Source: Volvox africanus
Taxonomy: Eukaryota; Chlorophyta; Chlorophyceae; Chlamydomonadales; Volvocaceae
Assembly (NCBI GenBank): GCA_030268105.1
Contig: BSDZ01000013.1
Location: 3,329,001 to 3,393,000, forward strand
Length of the DNA: 64,000 nt
Direction: 5' to 3'
This document shows, piece by piece, positions 22,855 to 34,258 of the stretch. The translations under genes and the position numbers were made by a program. Within the stretch, counting starts at the first letter, position 1, and each line of letters begins with the position of its first letter. Under the pieces are notes generated by a model. That model was not told the origin of the DNA and searched no databases. It was given only the letters and a program-made list of their open reading frames with translations.

Positions 22855-25220
22855 CACGGAAATGTTAGCTGACATGGAGTGCTGAATTACGTACTGGCTT
22901 GGATAAATCTTGATTGAATCCGGCAATGTTGATATGAGGAGACTCTTCGCTACCTTGACTAGATATACTCGATGATTAATAATTATGTGCCTCTAACGGA
23001 TCCTTTTCTGCTGAGTAACGTGGATCGTAGGGATGATGCGGAGGTACACCACGTTTGACTCCTTTGGATGGCAACGAAATCGATTTTGTTACCGAAATTT
23101 CGGGACACCTATGTATTACCGGTGTTACTGACGACCTTACCTCAAATAAGTGATAAGCATGATGGGGTTGATCCCACAGTCGTCTAAGTGTTCAGGTTAC
23201 CCTCGTTGATGAGGGTAAGCATCCCATCGTGGGCAGGATCACCCTTAGTCGACGAAGGACCCTCTGTGTGTTAGGGCCCAATGAGTGCAACAAGGTCTCT
23301 CGGAGACAGCACTACATGGACATTGGGTGCCGCGACATAACAACAGTACCGCGCGTGCATCGATATGGAGTCCAGCACAATTGGCCATTGTGCAAAAGGG
23401 AACCTATCGCCTAAGGTACCTTGTCTGTCGTACTAAGATGTCACACCAGAGGAGGGCGGATCTGTGCGGAGCCTGTGGTTAATTTCGTTTAGCGGTGTTC
23501 GTCCGCTGAAATAAAGAACCCAAGCTTGGAGGATGTAAGAGTAGCTTATCAAGTGATAAGGGAAAGCATCCATGAATTGCTTGCGAGGCCTTGGGTGCAA
23601 TCGGTTGCTACCACCGCGCAGTCTCTTGTGAAAGATTCTGAGGTCGCAGCCCCCTTATTGCCAAATTATACTGATGCATATGTCATCCTGGGGCTCCCAC
23701 CTATGTTACCTGCTGACTATATGATCCCCTTTGTGTTCGAGCACAACCCGTTTCACAACCTATATACAGGCTAGGCTGCCAAAATTGAGCGGATGAAGTG
23801 GCAAGTGGGGGATCAGCTCGCAAAGGGTATGATTCGGCCCAGCACATCGCCCTTTTCTGCACCGATATTGTTTGTCGGTAAGAAGGATGGGACGTTACGC
23901 ATGTGCATTGATTATTGGGGCTTGCATGCGACCACGATTAAAAATCGCTATCCTTTGCCGGGCGTCGATGACCTGCTCGATAAGCTGAAAGGCTCAGCTT
24001 ATTTTTCCTCGATTGACCTTCAACAAGGGTATAATCAGATACGCATTGCTCCTCTGATATTCCGAAAACCGCTTTCCAGACCCTCTTTGGTCACTTCGAG
24101 TACACGGTCTTGTCGTTTGGACTTACTAATGCGCCCGCCACATTTCAAGCAGTGATGGATCGCATGTTCAGACCGTATATCGACAGGTTCGTCGTTTGTT
24201 ATTTGGATGATATTTTAATATATTCCAAGACGCGCAAGGAGCATCCCGAGCTCGTGCTTGAGGTGATGAAGCGGGAGCAATTGTTTGCTAAACGCGCCAA
24301 GTGTTTTGGGCGCAGCCTCAAGTGGAGTATTTGGGCCACATTGTGTCGGCCACTGGAATAAGGATGGACCCACGGAAAGTAGCTGTGGTTTGCGAGTGGC
24401 CTGCGTCGCAGAACCTCACCGAACTACGCCAGTTCTTGGGTTTGACCAACTACTTCCGTAAGTTTATCAATAAATACTCCATTATTGCGGCCCCGCTTAT
24501 GAACTTGACGAAGAAAGGAGGTTTTGCTTCCCTCGAAGCCTGGACACCCGCGTGTCAGCGGGCATTCGAAGAGCTCAAGCGAACCGTCGCCGACGACGTT
24601 ACCCTCTCTTTCCCTAATTACTTGTTGCCATTCCGTGTTGAAGTTGTATCTTATGCTTCCTTGCATAGAAGCGGCGCTGTATTGTTGCAGGAAGGACGAC
24701 TGATCGCCTTCACGAGTAAAAAGTTCTCGGGTGTGGAGACCCGATATACAACCGGAGAGCAGGAGCTGTTGGCAGCTCTACATGCTTTGAAGGAGTGGCG
24801 CTGTTATCTCGAAGGCTGCCCTTTTACGCTGAAGACCGATCACAAACTGCTGACATTCTTGCAGAGTATCCCCACGCTTAACCGACGACAAGCCCGGTGG
24901 ATGGAATATCTACCTCGTTTCAACTGTACGTGGGAGTATATGGCCGGCAGAATTAATATTGCTGACGCCCTCAGTCGACATCCATCATTGCATGCTGCGA
25001 TTCTGGCAGCACCAGTTACTCATTCGCGCAGTCAGGAGGTGCCGATAGCAGCGGATCTCACGCAACGACTTAAGATGGGATATCAGGCCGATCCATGGTT
25101 TGCTTCACCAAGTAATGTGGAACATTTGCACAAGCGCAACGATTTGTGGCTACGAAAGGATGGCTCGATCACACAAATCGCCGTACCAAACGACGACGCT
25201 TTGCGCTACGATATTCTTAC
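22855..25220 (+). pseudogene. A-3 pol (protease, RT, RNase H, start of integrase)
   Basis: The protease region is saturated with stops and lacks the DTG motif. The RT is readable in three frames with shifts near 24050 and 24300, and contains the YLDD catalytic box ([12 protein letters not shown], about 24205). RNase H has [16 protein letters not shown] and TDHKLLTFLQ. Integrase stops after [10 protein letters not shown] at 25220, where LTR sequence begins. Confidence 0.8.
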
Positions 25221-25536
25221 GACGCTACTTTGGACTAAGTACCCGTGTACTTAACTACATATAATTCGCATACATACGATATACTCATATATATTCGGCC
25301 TGAGCTATTCTAGCATCTCATTTGCAGCCGAGTGATGAACATTGCCCGTGGGGTCTGACGGCAGACTTCTAATTTGCAATTGAAGAACATTGTAAGTTGA
25401 ATCTTTCCTTATCGTTGAGTCTTCCACTGTCTATTACTCGAATTGGATTGCCTTGCTGTTCGGAAGCTTGGCATGCACTCAGCTAACATCCAGATGTGCA
25501 GATCTAATTCATGATTGAAGAAGGAAGGATACAACA
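25221..25536 (+). repeat. truncated 3' LTR of A-3
   Basis: The last 316 bp of a family-A LTR, starting mid-LTR (GACGCTACTTTGGACTAAG) and ending GGATACAACA, followed by the ATTTG duplication. Confidence 0.8.
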
Positions 25537-25541
25537 ATTTG

Positions 25542-26164
25542 TGCGTTCGGTTTGCCCATCAGATTGTGGATGATATGCTGTGCTCAAATAAACGCGCATA
25601 CCGACGAGTTCACATAGCACTTCCCAAAACTTAGACATGAATTGACCGCCGTGGTCTGATATCACATTTTTCTGAACACCATGCAATCAGACCACGTTAT
25701 CGGAAAAAAATTGTGCTGTTTGCTCAGTGGTGCAAGACAAGATGCAGGGGGCTAAGTGAACCATTTTGGTCAAGCGAACGACCATAACGAACACCGAGTC
25801 GTATCCCCCCTCAGTTTTGGGCAGCTCAACTACGAAGTCCATTGAAATACTTTCCCAAGGGGCATCTGGTATAGGCAACGGTTGTAATAATCCCTGGCCC
25901 TTACCGGATAGTGCTTTATTGCGATGGCATAAACTGCACCTTTGCACGAAATTTTCTGCATCCTTCACCACGCGCAGCCACCAGAACGAGCGTCGCACTA
26001 GTTCTGCCAATCGCGTGCTTCCCAGGTGTCCTGCTAGTGGATCCTCGTGGAACCGAGCAAGAATATTGTAGCGCAGGGCGTCGTTGTTTGGCACGACGAT
26101 TTGTGTTGCTGACCCGTCCGTCCGCAACCAAAGATCGTTCTGCTTGTGGAGGTGCTCCACATTA
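25542..26164 (-). pseudogene. A-1 integrase N-terminal half, resumed
   Basis: This continues the integrase interrupted at 19498. On the minus strand it starts at the C-1 junction with NVEHLHKQNDLWLRTDG. It contains the HHCC zinc region ([18 protein letters not shown], then CSLCHRNK) and the first catalytic region (MDFVVELP). One break near 25686 separates it from VISDHGGQFMSKFW and [12 protein letters not shown]. It retains the D,D-35-E spacing in pieces. Confidence 0.75.
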
Positions 26165-26472
26165 TGTTGTATCACCCCAAACTAGTGGTAGTGATAACTA
26201 CCGGTTGATAGGAAGAGCAGAGCATAGGTACTCTGAGCTCAGTATGGAAAGCCTCCATAAAGAGCTGTAATCTCTAAGGAAGAGAAAACGTGGATATGTA
26301 TTAAGGAAATACATATGATCAACCAGTGAAACCGAACTCAACTGAGTCTACCAGTGACAATGTCACAGTTGCACTAGGGCATGCAAACCTTAGCCTCTAT
26401 ATTTGCACATAGAGGGTGTAGCCACGGGCTACTTACTTAGCAAGGAGCTAAGGCCGGTACCGTAATACAACA
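26165..26472 (-). repeat. 3' LTR of C-1 (308 bp)
   Basis: The LTR runs from TGTTGTATCACC to GTAATACAACA. It is unusually rich in perfect hairpins: GGTAGT/ACTACC at 26187-26202, a 9-bp stem at 26294-26316, CCTCTAT/ATAGAGG at 26394-26415, TAGCC/GGCTA at 26419-26431 and TTAGC/GCTAA at 26437-26451. It is followed by a polypurine tract on the minus strand (AAAGGGGGAG, 26473-26490). Confidence 0.85.
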
Positions 26473-26570
26473 ACTACTCCCCCTTTAGGACGCGGCGTCC
26501 TCACAGCGCCCTCGTGCACGGGCTCGAGCTGCTTAGGGATCAGGTCAGGGGTAAAGTTCTGCGCAGGTTC

Positions 26571-27386
26571 CTAGCTGTTTTGGTCAGAAGAATAACCCTT
26601 CCACTTGACAAGGTACTCGTGCACCAGCCGTTTTCGTTTCTTTCTGATACGGCGAGCACAGTAGTCAAGAATACGCTCAACCGAGTAGAGAGGTTCTTTG
26701 TTCAACCAATCTACTGGTGGTGGTCCATCAGGACTGGTCCCGGGGTTTCCAGAGGAAATATTGGATCCATTGGTAACCAACGTATCTGGTACTGCCCTGT
26801 AAGGACGCAGCAGAGACACGTGGAAGGTGGGGTGAATACGCATATTCGCAGGAAGGATAAGCTCGGCCGCTGCCTGACCAACCATGCGTTTCACAGGGTA
26901 AGGTCCCACCCAATGCGGCAAAAGTTTGCGCGGACCTGTGGCAAGTTGCCGTAGGTTTTTAGTACTGAGTACGGAATCACCAGGCTTGAAGGTGGTTTCC
27001 TTCTTACCACGGTTGTAGTACGCAGTGGTATGCTGCTGTGCAACCTCAAGGAGGTGCTTAGCTTCAGTCATGCGGTCATTGTATGACCTCATGAAAGCTT
27101 TGGCAGCTGGGGCAGGCACATCCAACTCCCGAGCCAGTGGAATTGCGGGGTGGAAGCCATAGTTCAAGAAGAACGGAGACTGTCCCGTAGACCAGTTAAC
27201 AGCATTGTTCATGGCAAACTCAGCAGCAGATAGGAAAGTATCCCATGCACGAGGGTTATTGCCAGCGTAAGTATGCAGCATGTCACCAAAGGTGCGGTTC
27301 AGGCATTCCGTCTGCCCATCCGTTTGGGGATGGTAGGCAGTGGAAAGGTTCACACGAACATTGACAAGGTCACCCAGGGATGCCCA
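26571..27386 (-). pseudogene. C-1 integrase C-terminal half with chromodomain
   Basis: This resumes integrase after the B-1 insertion. It contains [19 protein letters not shown] with the catalytic Glu, AEFAMNNAVN, GPY/F (LLPHWVGPYPVKRMVGQ) and [12 protein letters not shown], then a chromodomain (HEYLVKWKGYSSDQNS). The chromodomain's conserved Trp after NS is a TAG stop, so the tail PAQNF is cut off. The chromodomain marks the chromovirus clade and is thought to steer integration to modified chromatin. Confidence 0.8.
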
Positions 27387-28127
27387 TGTTGTGCCACGGT
27401 TCGTTTCCCGCCGATGTGTAGGTCGATGCGACGCTACAAGGCGAAGTGCTGTTTTGATGAACGCATGAACGATCAATGCATATGAATGAACTTGCATGAT
27501 ATAAATGTATTCGTATACATTTATATATGCATTTGGCATGTCACCATTATCCATCGCGACATCGCATCATGGCAAATCCGCCTAGCATGCATGAAATCCC
27601 GAATCATTGAAGTGCGCATTATGCTCGTGCTACGAAACTACTTCATTACAGCACACGTTGAGAGCGCCGCACTTGTCGCGATACATGCCTTGCAACCGAA
27701 TATCGTTATTCGGACCCTTGCATCATGCGAATGCCGGAAAGGCTTATCGGTTGTTATATGTAGACATCGCCTATATGCAGTAGGGTTGTCACACTTAGGA
27801 TCGGCCTCCTAGTGTGAATCGTACGACATCGTGATGCTGTGAGTATAACAGATGCGAGGACGGCTAAGTAAGATAAGACATTCGATACCGGAGAACACTC
27901 GTGTGTTCAACACTATTACTGCTAATCGCTACTCTACTTAGCCCGAGCTAAGCCTGAACTTCACTTATCACCGCCGAGTGATGATTGCTTGCTTCCGGCG
28001 CTGATGGCGATTTCGTCCATTGCATCATTTTGATCTGTAAGAATGTAAGTTATATCTCTTCTTGTCTTGAAGTCTTCCGCTGTCTCTGTTTGCTCTCGCT
28101 TGCCTTGCTGTACTTGCAAGTGCTCGC
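27387..28127 (+). repeat. 5' LTR of B-1, left part
   Basis: It starts TGTTGTGCCACGG and is interrupted at 28127 by A-2. Compared with the 3' LTR it lacks about 30 bp near 27636 that contain the AAGTAATATTAT hairpin. Confidence 0.85.
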
Positions 28128-28940
28128 TGTTGTATCCTTCCTTCTTCAGTCATGCACTGAATCTGCACGTCTGAATGTTAGCTAGTGCGCACCGTGCTTA
28201 CGAACAGCAAGTCGATTCAATGCGAGTTAAGTGAAAGCGGAAGACTCAAGATTAAGGAAAGATTCAACTTACAATAACCCTCGTTTTCAAATCAGTAGAT
28301 CGCCGTCAGACCCCGTGGGCAATGTTCATCACTCGGCTGCAGATGGAATGCTAGAATAGCTCAGGCCGAATATATATGATTATATCGTATGTATGCGAAT
28401 TAGATCGAGTTAAGTACACAGGTACTTGGTCCAAAGTAGCACAAGCCGACTTTTGTCTCTAGGCGGCCGTCCTCGCACCTATCACGTTGCGATTCCGATG
28501 CGCAGTACAGGTCTCACTGGATTCCGATCTCAAGTGTGAGTACCTTTGTAGCACTGTTCTAAATATCGTGTCATCCGTGATATTATTGGATGCAACGCAT
28601 GCAATATGCAAAGGTCCGAATATCGATAATCGGTCGCCGACCCAACCATCGCGATCGTCGCCCTCTCGCATACACGTATGGTTTATGACGTAAATGAGGT
28701 AATAATATTTAAAGTATTATTACGTGATATAAAATGCCAATGGATAGATCGCACATTAATTATCAGCGTCGAGTCAAACATGTTGACCGACAGCGTGATA
28801 TCGTATGTGGTAATGCAGCATGCCTGGTTAGCTAGATATACTCGAGTATATCATGCTAATATGATTGTATTATGCTTCATGATGTTCGAATGCATTGCGG
28901 CCTATTTTGGTGCAAACGGTGATCGAACCAGCGTACAACA
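28128..28940 (-). repeat. 3' LTR of A-2 (813 bp)
   Basis: It runs from TGTTGTATCC to GTACAACA. It differs from the 5' LTR at a number of sites, clustered for instance around 28600-28680. A polypurine tract (minus strand) lies at 28941-28953. Confidence 0.9.
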
Positions 28941-28999
28941 ACTATCCCCCCTCCTGTATGCAGCGTCCTCACTGCATCGGACAGCATCGACTGCAGAGA

Positions 29000-31900
29000 T
29001 CATTGGGTCTGCGTGGCACGTAGGCGAGCTTCCTCCAATAGGGGCTTCATTTCCGGCGAAAAGTTATGAATTGGCTCCCACGAATTATCGCTAGAATAGC
29101 CAGTCCACTTGACCAGATATTCGTGCACTTTCTGCTTTCGTCATTGTCGACCTATGCGGCGAACCCGATAATCCAGTATCCGTTCCACATCATACACTTT
29201 TTGCTTGCCTGCGATCCAGGTCTCGGGACTGGGGTCCATTACTGCAGCGGCTTCGGTGTCATTTGTAACGGGTGCTGTGCCGCGATAAGGGCGGATGAGT
29301 GAAATATGAAATGTGGGATGGATATTCATGTCAGAGGGTAGGGATAGCTCCACAGCTACATTCCCTACCATGCGAATAACGGGATATGGACCAATCCAGC
29401 GAGGTAGCAATTTACGGGAACCATCGGCGAGCGAACGCAGGTTCTTAGTGCTCAATAAAACCATTTGTCCCACCGAAAATGTTACGTCTCGTATGGATTT
29501 ATTATAATAGTCCGTCGTCCGTTGTTGTGCCACGTCCAAGCATGCCTTCGCATCTGTCATGCGGGATAGGAATGACTTGGCAAAGGTTTTAGCCGCCGGG
29601 ATATTTATCTCCAACTCTCGTTAGGGTAGCGCAGGATGGAATCCATAATTCAGAAAGAAAGGGCTTTGACCTGTAGAGCGGTTAACAGCGTTGTTAAGCG
29701 TGAATTCTGCCGAAGTCAGAAATGTATCCCAAACAGAGGGTGTGCGTCCCGCGAAATTCCTCAACATGTCGCCCAGCGTGCGATTTGTGCGTTCGGTTTG
29801 CCCATCGGATTGTGGATGATATGCTGTGCTCAAATGAACACGCATGCCGACGAGTTGACATAGCGCTTCCCAAAACTTAGACATGAATTGACCGCCACAA
29901 TCGGATATCACATTTTTAGGAATGCCATGCAATCGTACCACATTATCAAAAAATAATCGTGCTGTTTGCTCAGCGGTGCAAGACGAGGTGCAGGGAGCTA
30001 AGTGAACCATCTTGGTCAAGCAAACGACCATAACGAACACCGAGTCGTATCCCCCCTCAGTTTTGGGCAGCGCGACTACGAAGTCCATAGAAACACTTTC
30101 CCAAGGGGCATCTGGTATAGGTAAAGGTTGTAACAAACCCTGGCCCTTACCGGATAGTGCTTTATTGCGCTGACATAAACTGCACCTTTGCACGAAGTTT
30201 TCCGCATCCTTCACCACGCGCGGCCACCAGAATGAGCGTCGTACAAGCTCTGCCAGACGCGTACTTCCAGGATGTCCTGCTAACGGATCCTCGTGGAACC
30301 GCGCAAGAATATCGTAGCGCAAAGCGTCGTTGTTCGGCACGACGATTTGTGTGGTCGAACCATCTTTCCGTAGCCACAAATCGTTGCGCTTGTGCAGATG
30401 CTCCACATTACTTGGAGAAGCAAACCATGGATCGGTCTGATATGCCATCTTGAGTCGTTGCGCGAGATCCGCTGCTATCGGCACCTCCTGACTGCGCGAA
30501 CGAGTAACCGGTGCTGCCAAAATCGCAGCATGTAATGATGGATGTCGACTAAAGGCGTCAGCAATATTAATTCTGCCGGCGATATATTCCCAAGTACAGT
30601 CGAAACGAGATAGATATTCCATCCACCGGGCTTGTCGTCGATTAAGCGTGGGGACACTCCGAGAACTTTTTACTCGTGAAGGTGATCGGTCTTCCTTCCT
30701 GCAACAATACAGCGCCACTTCCATGCAAGGAAGCATCCGATACAACTTCAACACGGAATGGCAACAAGTAATCAGGGAAAGAGAGGGTAACGTCGTTGTC
30801 GACGATTCGCTTGAGCTCTTCGAATGCCCGCTGACACGCAGGTGTCCAGGCTTCGAGGGAAGCGAAACCTCCTTTTTTCGTCAAGTTCATAAGCGGGGCC
30901 GCAATAATGGAGTATTTATTGATAAACTTACGGAAGTAGTTGGTCAAACCCAAGAACTGGCGTAATTCGGTGAGGTTCTGCGGTGCGGGCCACTCGCGAA
31001 CCACAGCTACTTTCCGAGGGTCCATCCTTATTCCAGTGGCCGACACAATGTGGCCCAAATACTCCACCTGAGGCTGCGCCCAAAAACACTTGGCGCGTTT
31101 AGCAAACAATTGCTCCCGCTTCATCACCTCAAGCACGAGCTTGAGATGCTTCAGGTGCTCCTTGCGCGTCTTTGAATATGTTAAAATATCATCCAAATAA
31201 CAAACGACGAACCTGTCGATATACGGTCTGAACATGCGATCTATCACTGCTTGAAATGTGGCGGGCGCATTAGTACGTCCAAACAACAAGACCGTGTACT
31301 CGAAGTGACCAAAGGGGGTCCGAAAAGCGGTTTTCGGAATATCAGAGGCAGCAATGCGTATCTGATTATACCCTTGTTGAAGGTCCATCGAGGAAAAATA
31401 AGCTGAGCCCTTCAGCTTATCGAGCAGGTCATTGACGTGCAGCAAAGGATAGCGATTTTTAATCGTGGTCGCATTCAAGCCCCTATAATCAATGCACATG
31501 CGCAACGTCCCATCCTTCTTACCGACAAACAATATCGGTGCAGAAAAGGGCGATGTGCTGGGCCGAATCATACCCTTCGCGAGCAGATCCCCCACTTGCC
31601 GCTTCACCCGCTCAATTTTGGCAGCCTAGCCTGTATATAGGTTGTGAAACGGGTTGTGCTCGAACACAAAGGGGATCATATAATCAGCAGGTAACATAGG
31701 TGAGAGCCCCAGGATGACATATGCATCAGTATAATTTGGCAATAGGGGGGGCTGCAACCTCAGAATCTTTCACAAGAGACTGCGCGGTGGTAACAATCAA
31801 TTGCACCCAAGGTCTCGCAAGCAATTCATGGATGCCTTCCCTTATCACTTGATAAGCTACTCTTACATCCTTCAAGCTTGGGTTCTTTATTTCGGCGGAC

Positions 31901-32546
31901 GAACGCCGCTAACGAAATTAACCACAGGCTCCGCACAGTTCCGCCCTCCTCTGGTGTGACATCTTAGTACGACAGACAAGGTACCTTAGGCGATAGGTTC
32001 CCTTTTGCACAATGGCCAATTGTGCTGGATTCCATATCAATGCGCGCGCGGTACTGTCGTTATGTCGCAGCACCCAATGTCCATGTAGTGCTGTCTCCGG
32101 GAGACCTTGTTGCACTCATTGGGCCCTAACACACAGAGGGTCCTTCGTCGACTAAGGGTGATCCTGCCCACGATGGGATGCTTATCCTCATCAACGAGGA
32201 TAACCTGAACACTTAGACGACTATGGGATCAACCCCATCATGCTTATCACTTATTTGAGATAAGGTCGTCAGTAACACCGGTAATACATAGGTGTCCCAA
32301 AATTTCAGTCAACAAAATCGATTTTGTTGCCATCCAAAAGAGTCAAACGTGGCGTACATCCGCATCATACCTACGATCCATGCTAGTCAGCAGAAAAGGA
32401 TCCGTTAGAGGCACATAAATATTAATCATCGAGTATATTAAGTCGAAGTAGTGAAGAGTCCTCTCATATCAACATTGCCGAATTCAATCAAGATTTATCC
32501 AAGCCAGAACGTAATTTAGTACTCCATGCCAACTAACATTTCCGTG
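29000..32546 (-). pseudogene. A-2 pol
   Basis: Protease (32150-32350): the active-site triplet reads ITG instead of DTG and several stops follow. RT (31607-30670) is open, with [19 protein letters not shown] and CYLDDILTYSKT. RNase H is cut by a deletion joining TSKKFSE to SVPTLNRRQ near 30660, which removes the GEQE and TDHK motifs. Integrase (30600-29141) keeps the HHCC and MDFVVALP / VISDCGGQF / GQTERTNRT motifs but has a break near 29618. A TGA precedes the chromodomain ([13 protein letters not shown]). Confidence 0.85.
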
Positions 32547-33821
32547 TTAACGTGGATTGGGTGCTCCGACAATATCAACGGAAATCGTGTCAGGTGCCTC
32601 GTCCGTTGAAGGTGGTCCTACAGCTAATGGGGGTAAAAGCGGGCAGTTCCTTGTAGGGTGATTTGATGCGCACCGAAGGCAGACTCCCAATTGTCGTCGC
32701 TGCGCAAACTCAGTTTGCGTACATCCCCACTTGGTAAGCCATCGATTTTGTGTTCTTGACTGCTTCAATTCTGATGCAGCTCCGCGTGACTCAGCGGTAT
32801 TTTGTAGCACGCCCGTCCTCTTCCGCGTACTCCAAGTTATCTGCGAATCCCTTGGAGTTAGTTCTTGGGTACCAGGAGTATGAGCGTGGCTAGTCGGAGG
32901 GTTGTCACCCCGGCGCATCGGAGCTGGAGGTAGTGGAATGCCAGTAGTCTCAGGTGCTGGATCAGTCTCATTAGAGATATCTTGCGTCGTGTCAACTGAT
33001 AACGGTGCTAATGGTGTCGGGCGTTCCTGTCCCGTTCCAAGGCGAGCTTCGACACCACGAACGATCTGAACCCATCGCGTATACGATCTTGTCCCTTCCC
33101 GCGTCAGGTCCGTAATACTCACTCGAGCTAACTGAAGCGAGAGACCGTGTTGGAACCAATAAATGTAGTCTCCCTCGGAGAAGCCAATCATGGGTGCTGT
33201 TACTGCTTCGAAACGCAACTGGTAGTCCTCCACGGACTCGTTAGGTCGCATTCGATAAGCGCCTGCATGTAACTCTCTGTACATGGCAGCCACTTGCGAC
33301 TGATTTCCGGGAGCGAAATGATTAAGGAGCGCGTTAATTAATTCTTCATACGTAAAGTGCTCCTTTGCAGTGGTCCAATGATCATACCATTCTCTTGCGA
33401 CGCCACTTAGTGTAGCTCCGATGAAAAGACACTTCACTTCATCGTGATCACCACCCTTTACCAATTTCAGATATTTTTTAGCATCACGAACATAGGAACG
33501 GGTGGCACTTGCAGTATTCTTAGGTTCGGCATCATGACGAATATGTAGTTGAGGCGTTGGGACTACGAAACCAGGAACCCCACCATCCATAAGTTGCTGT
33601 AGCGATACCATCGCTGGGTTCTGCTCCACCTCGGTGGGCCTCATAGGGTCTGACGCCCCAGGAGGATTCTGAGCTGGATAAGGGGAGTTCGACTGGGGAG
33701 CATCTGATTGGGGATTATATAAGTTATCAACGTTCGGTGTGGTCTCCGGTTCTTCATAATGAACACTAATATTAGCCTGATCACTCTCCTCCATAGTTGG
33801 TGGATACTGATCACACGACAT
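32547..33821 (-). CDS. A-2 gag
   Basis: A 424-residue gag read from the ATG at 33821 (MSCDQYPPTMEESDQ). Residues 1-110 are polar and Pro-rich. A retrotransposon-gag core follows (CLFIGATLSGVAREWYDHW, then INALLNHFAPGNQSQ and YWFQHGLSL). A Pro/Thr-rich basic region precedes a single zinc knuckle CLRCASNHPTRNC that has three residues, not the usual four, between the second Cys and His. The frame ends in TAA and pol does not follow in frame. As a structural protein it would assemble particles that package element RNA. Confidence 0.85.
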   Translation of the reverse strand: MSCDQYPPTMEESDQANISVHYEEPETTPNVDNLYNPQSDAPQSNSPYPAQNPPGASDPMRPTEVEQNPAMVSLQQLMDGGVPGFVVPTPQLHIRHDAEPKNTASATRSYVRDAKKYLKLVKGGDHDEVKCLFIGATLSGVAREWYDHWTTAKEHFTYEELINALLNHFAPGNQSQVAAMYRELHAGAYRMRPNESVEDYQLRFEAVTAPMIGFSEGDYIYWFQHGLSLQLARVSITDLTREGTRSYTRWVQIVRGVEARLGTGQERPTPLAPLSVDTTQDISNETDPAPETTGIPLPPAPMRRGDNPPTSHAHTPGTQELTPRDSQITWSTRKRTGVLQNTAESRGAASELKQSRTQNRWLTKWGCTQTEFAQRRQLGVCLRCASNHPTRNCPLLPPLAVGPPSTDEAPDTISVDIVGAPNPR

Positions 33822-34240
33822 GTATTCCAATTAGTACTTTTTAAAGGAAAAAGAGATAAAGGTAGGACTCTACCTTTGGAATTTTCGCTCGAGTACTGTC
33901 CGCGTTCAAGTAAACTCCGTCGCGAGTAAAAATGTAGTCCACCAATACGTAGCCACCTTCAAATGAGTATATCCTTAATAGCTGGACCTGTCAAATGTCC
34001 GACTTATTGGGGAAGCGATTCCGAGTATGATGGCGAAGAAAATCCTTCCGTGGATTTAAGACCAGCCCGTGTGGCGAAAATACAATTAGTATTAACAGAC
34101 AGGGGCTATACCAAAAGTTATATGAGAGGATGATACAGTACCGACTTGCCGACGAAGTTATCCTGTGAAGCTCCTCGCCGCCGTTCACTCGTGCAAGAAT
34201 CTACTCCCCAATAGCGACGATGAGACAGCCGCGAGTCGAA

Positions 34241-34253
34241 CCGTCGCGCTACC
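34241..34253 (-). promoter_or_regulatory. primer binding site of A-2
   Basis: TGGTAGCGCGACGG lies 5 nt inside the 5' LTR boundary on the minus strand and matches the site in A-3 except for one base. Confidence 0.6.
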
Positions 34254-34258
34254 AAATT

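Larger units (their letters stand above)
19499..25536 (+). mobile_element. Ty3/gypsy element A-3, degenerate, inserted in A-1
   Basis: This plus-oriented family-A copy is flanked by the 5-bp duplication ATTTG. Its layout is two tandem LTR copies, primer binding site, gag, decayed protease, reverse transcriptase, RNase H, start of integrase, then a direct jump (25220/25221) into the distal 316 bp of an LTR. Integrase and the first half of the 3' LTR are deleted. Confidence 0.85.
17844..26164 (-). mobile_element. Ty3/gypsy element A-1 (3' part; outermost of the nest)
   Basis: The 3' LTR (17844-18650) is followed by family-A integrase sequence on the minus strand. That sequence is interrupted at 19498 by A-3 and resumes at 25537 after a duplicated ATTTG (19494-19498 and 25537-25541). 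A-1 sequence stops at 26164, where C-1's LTR begins, so C-1 inserted into A-1 and A-1's 5' half should lie beyond the window end. It entered the 16.2-17.8 kb open region. Confidence 0.8.
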
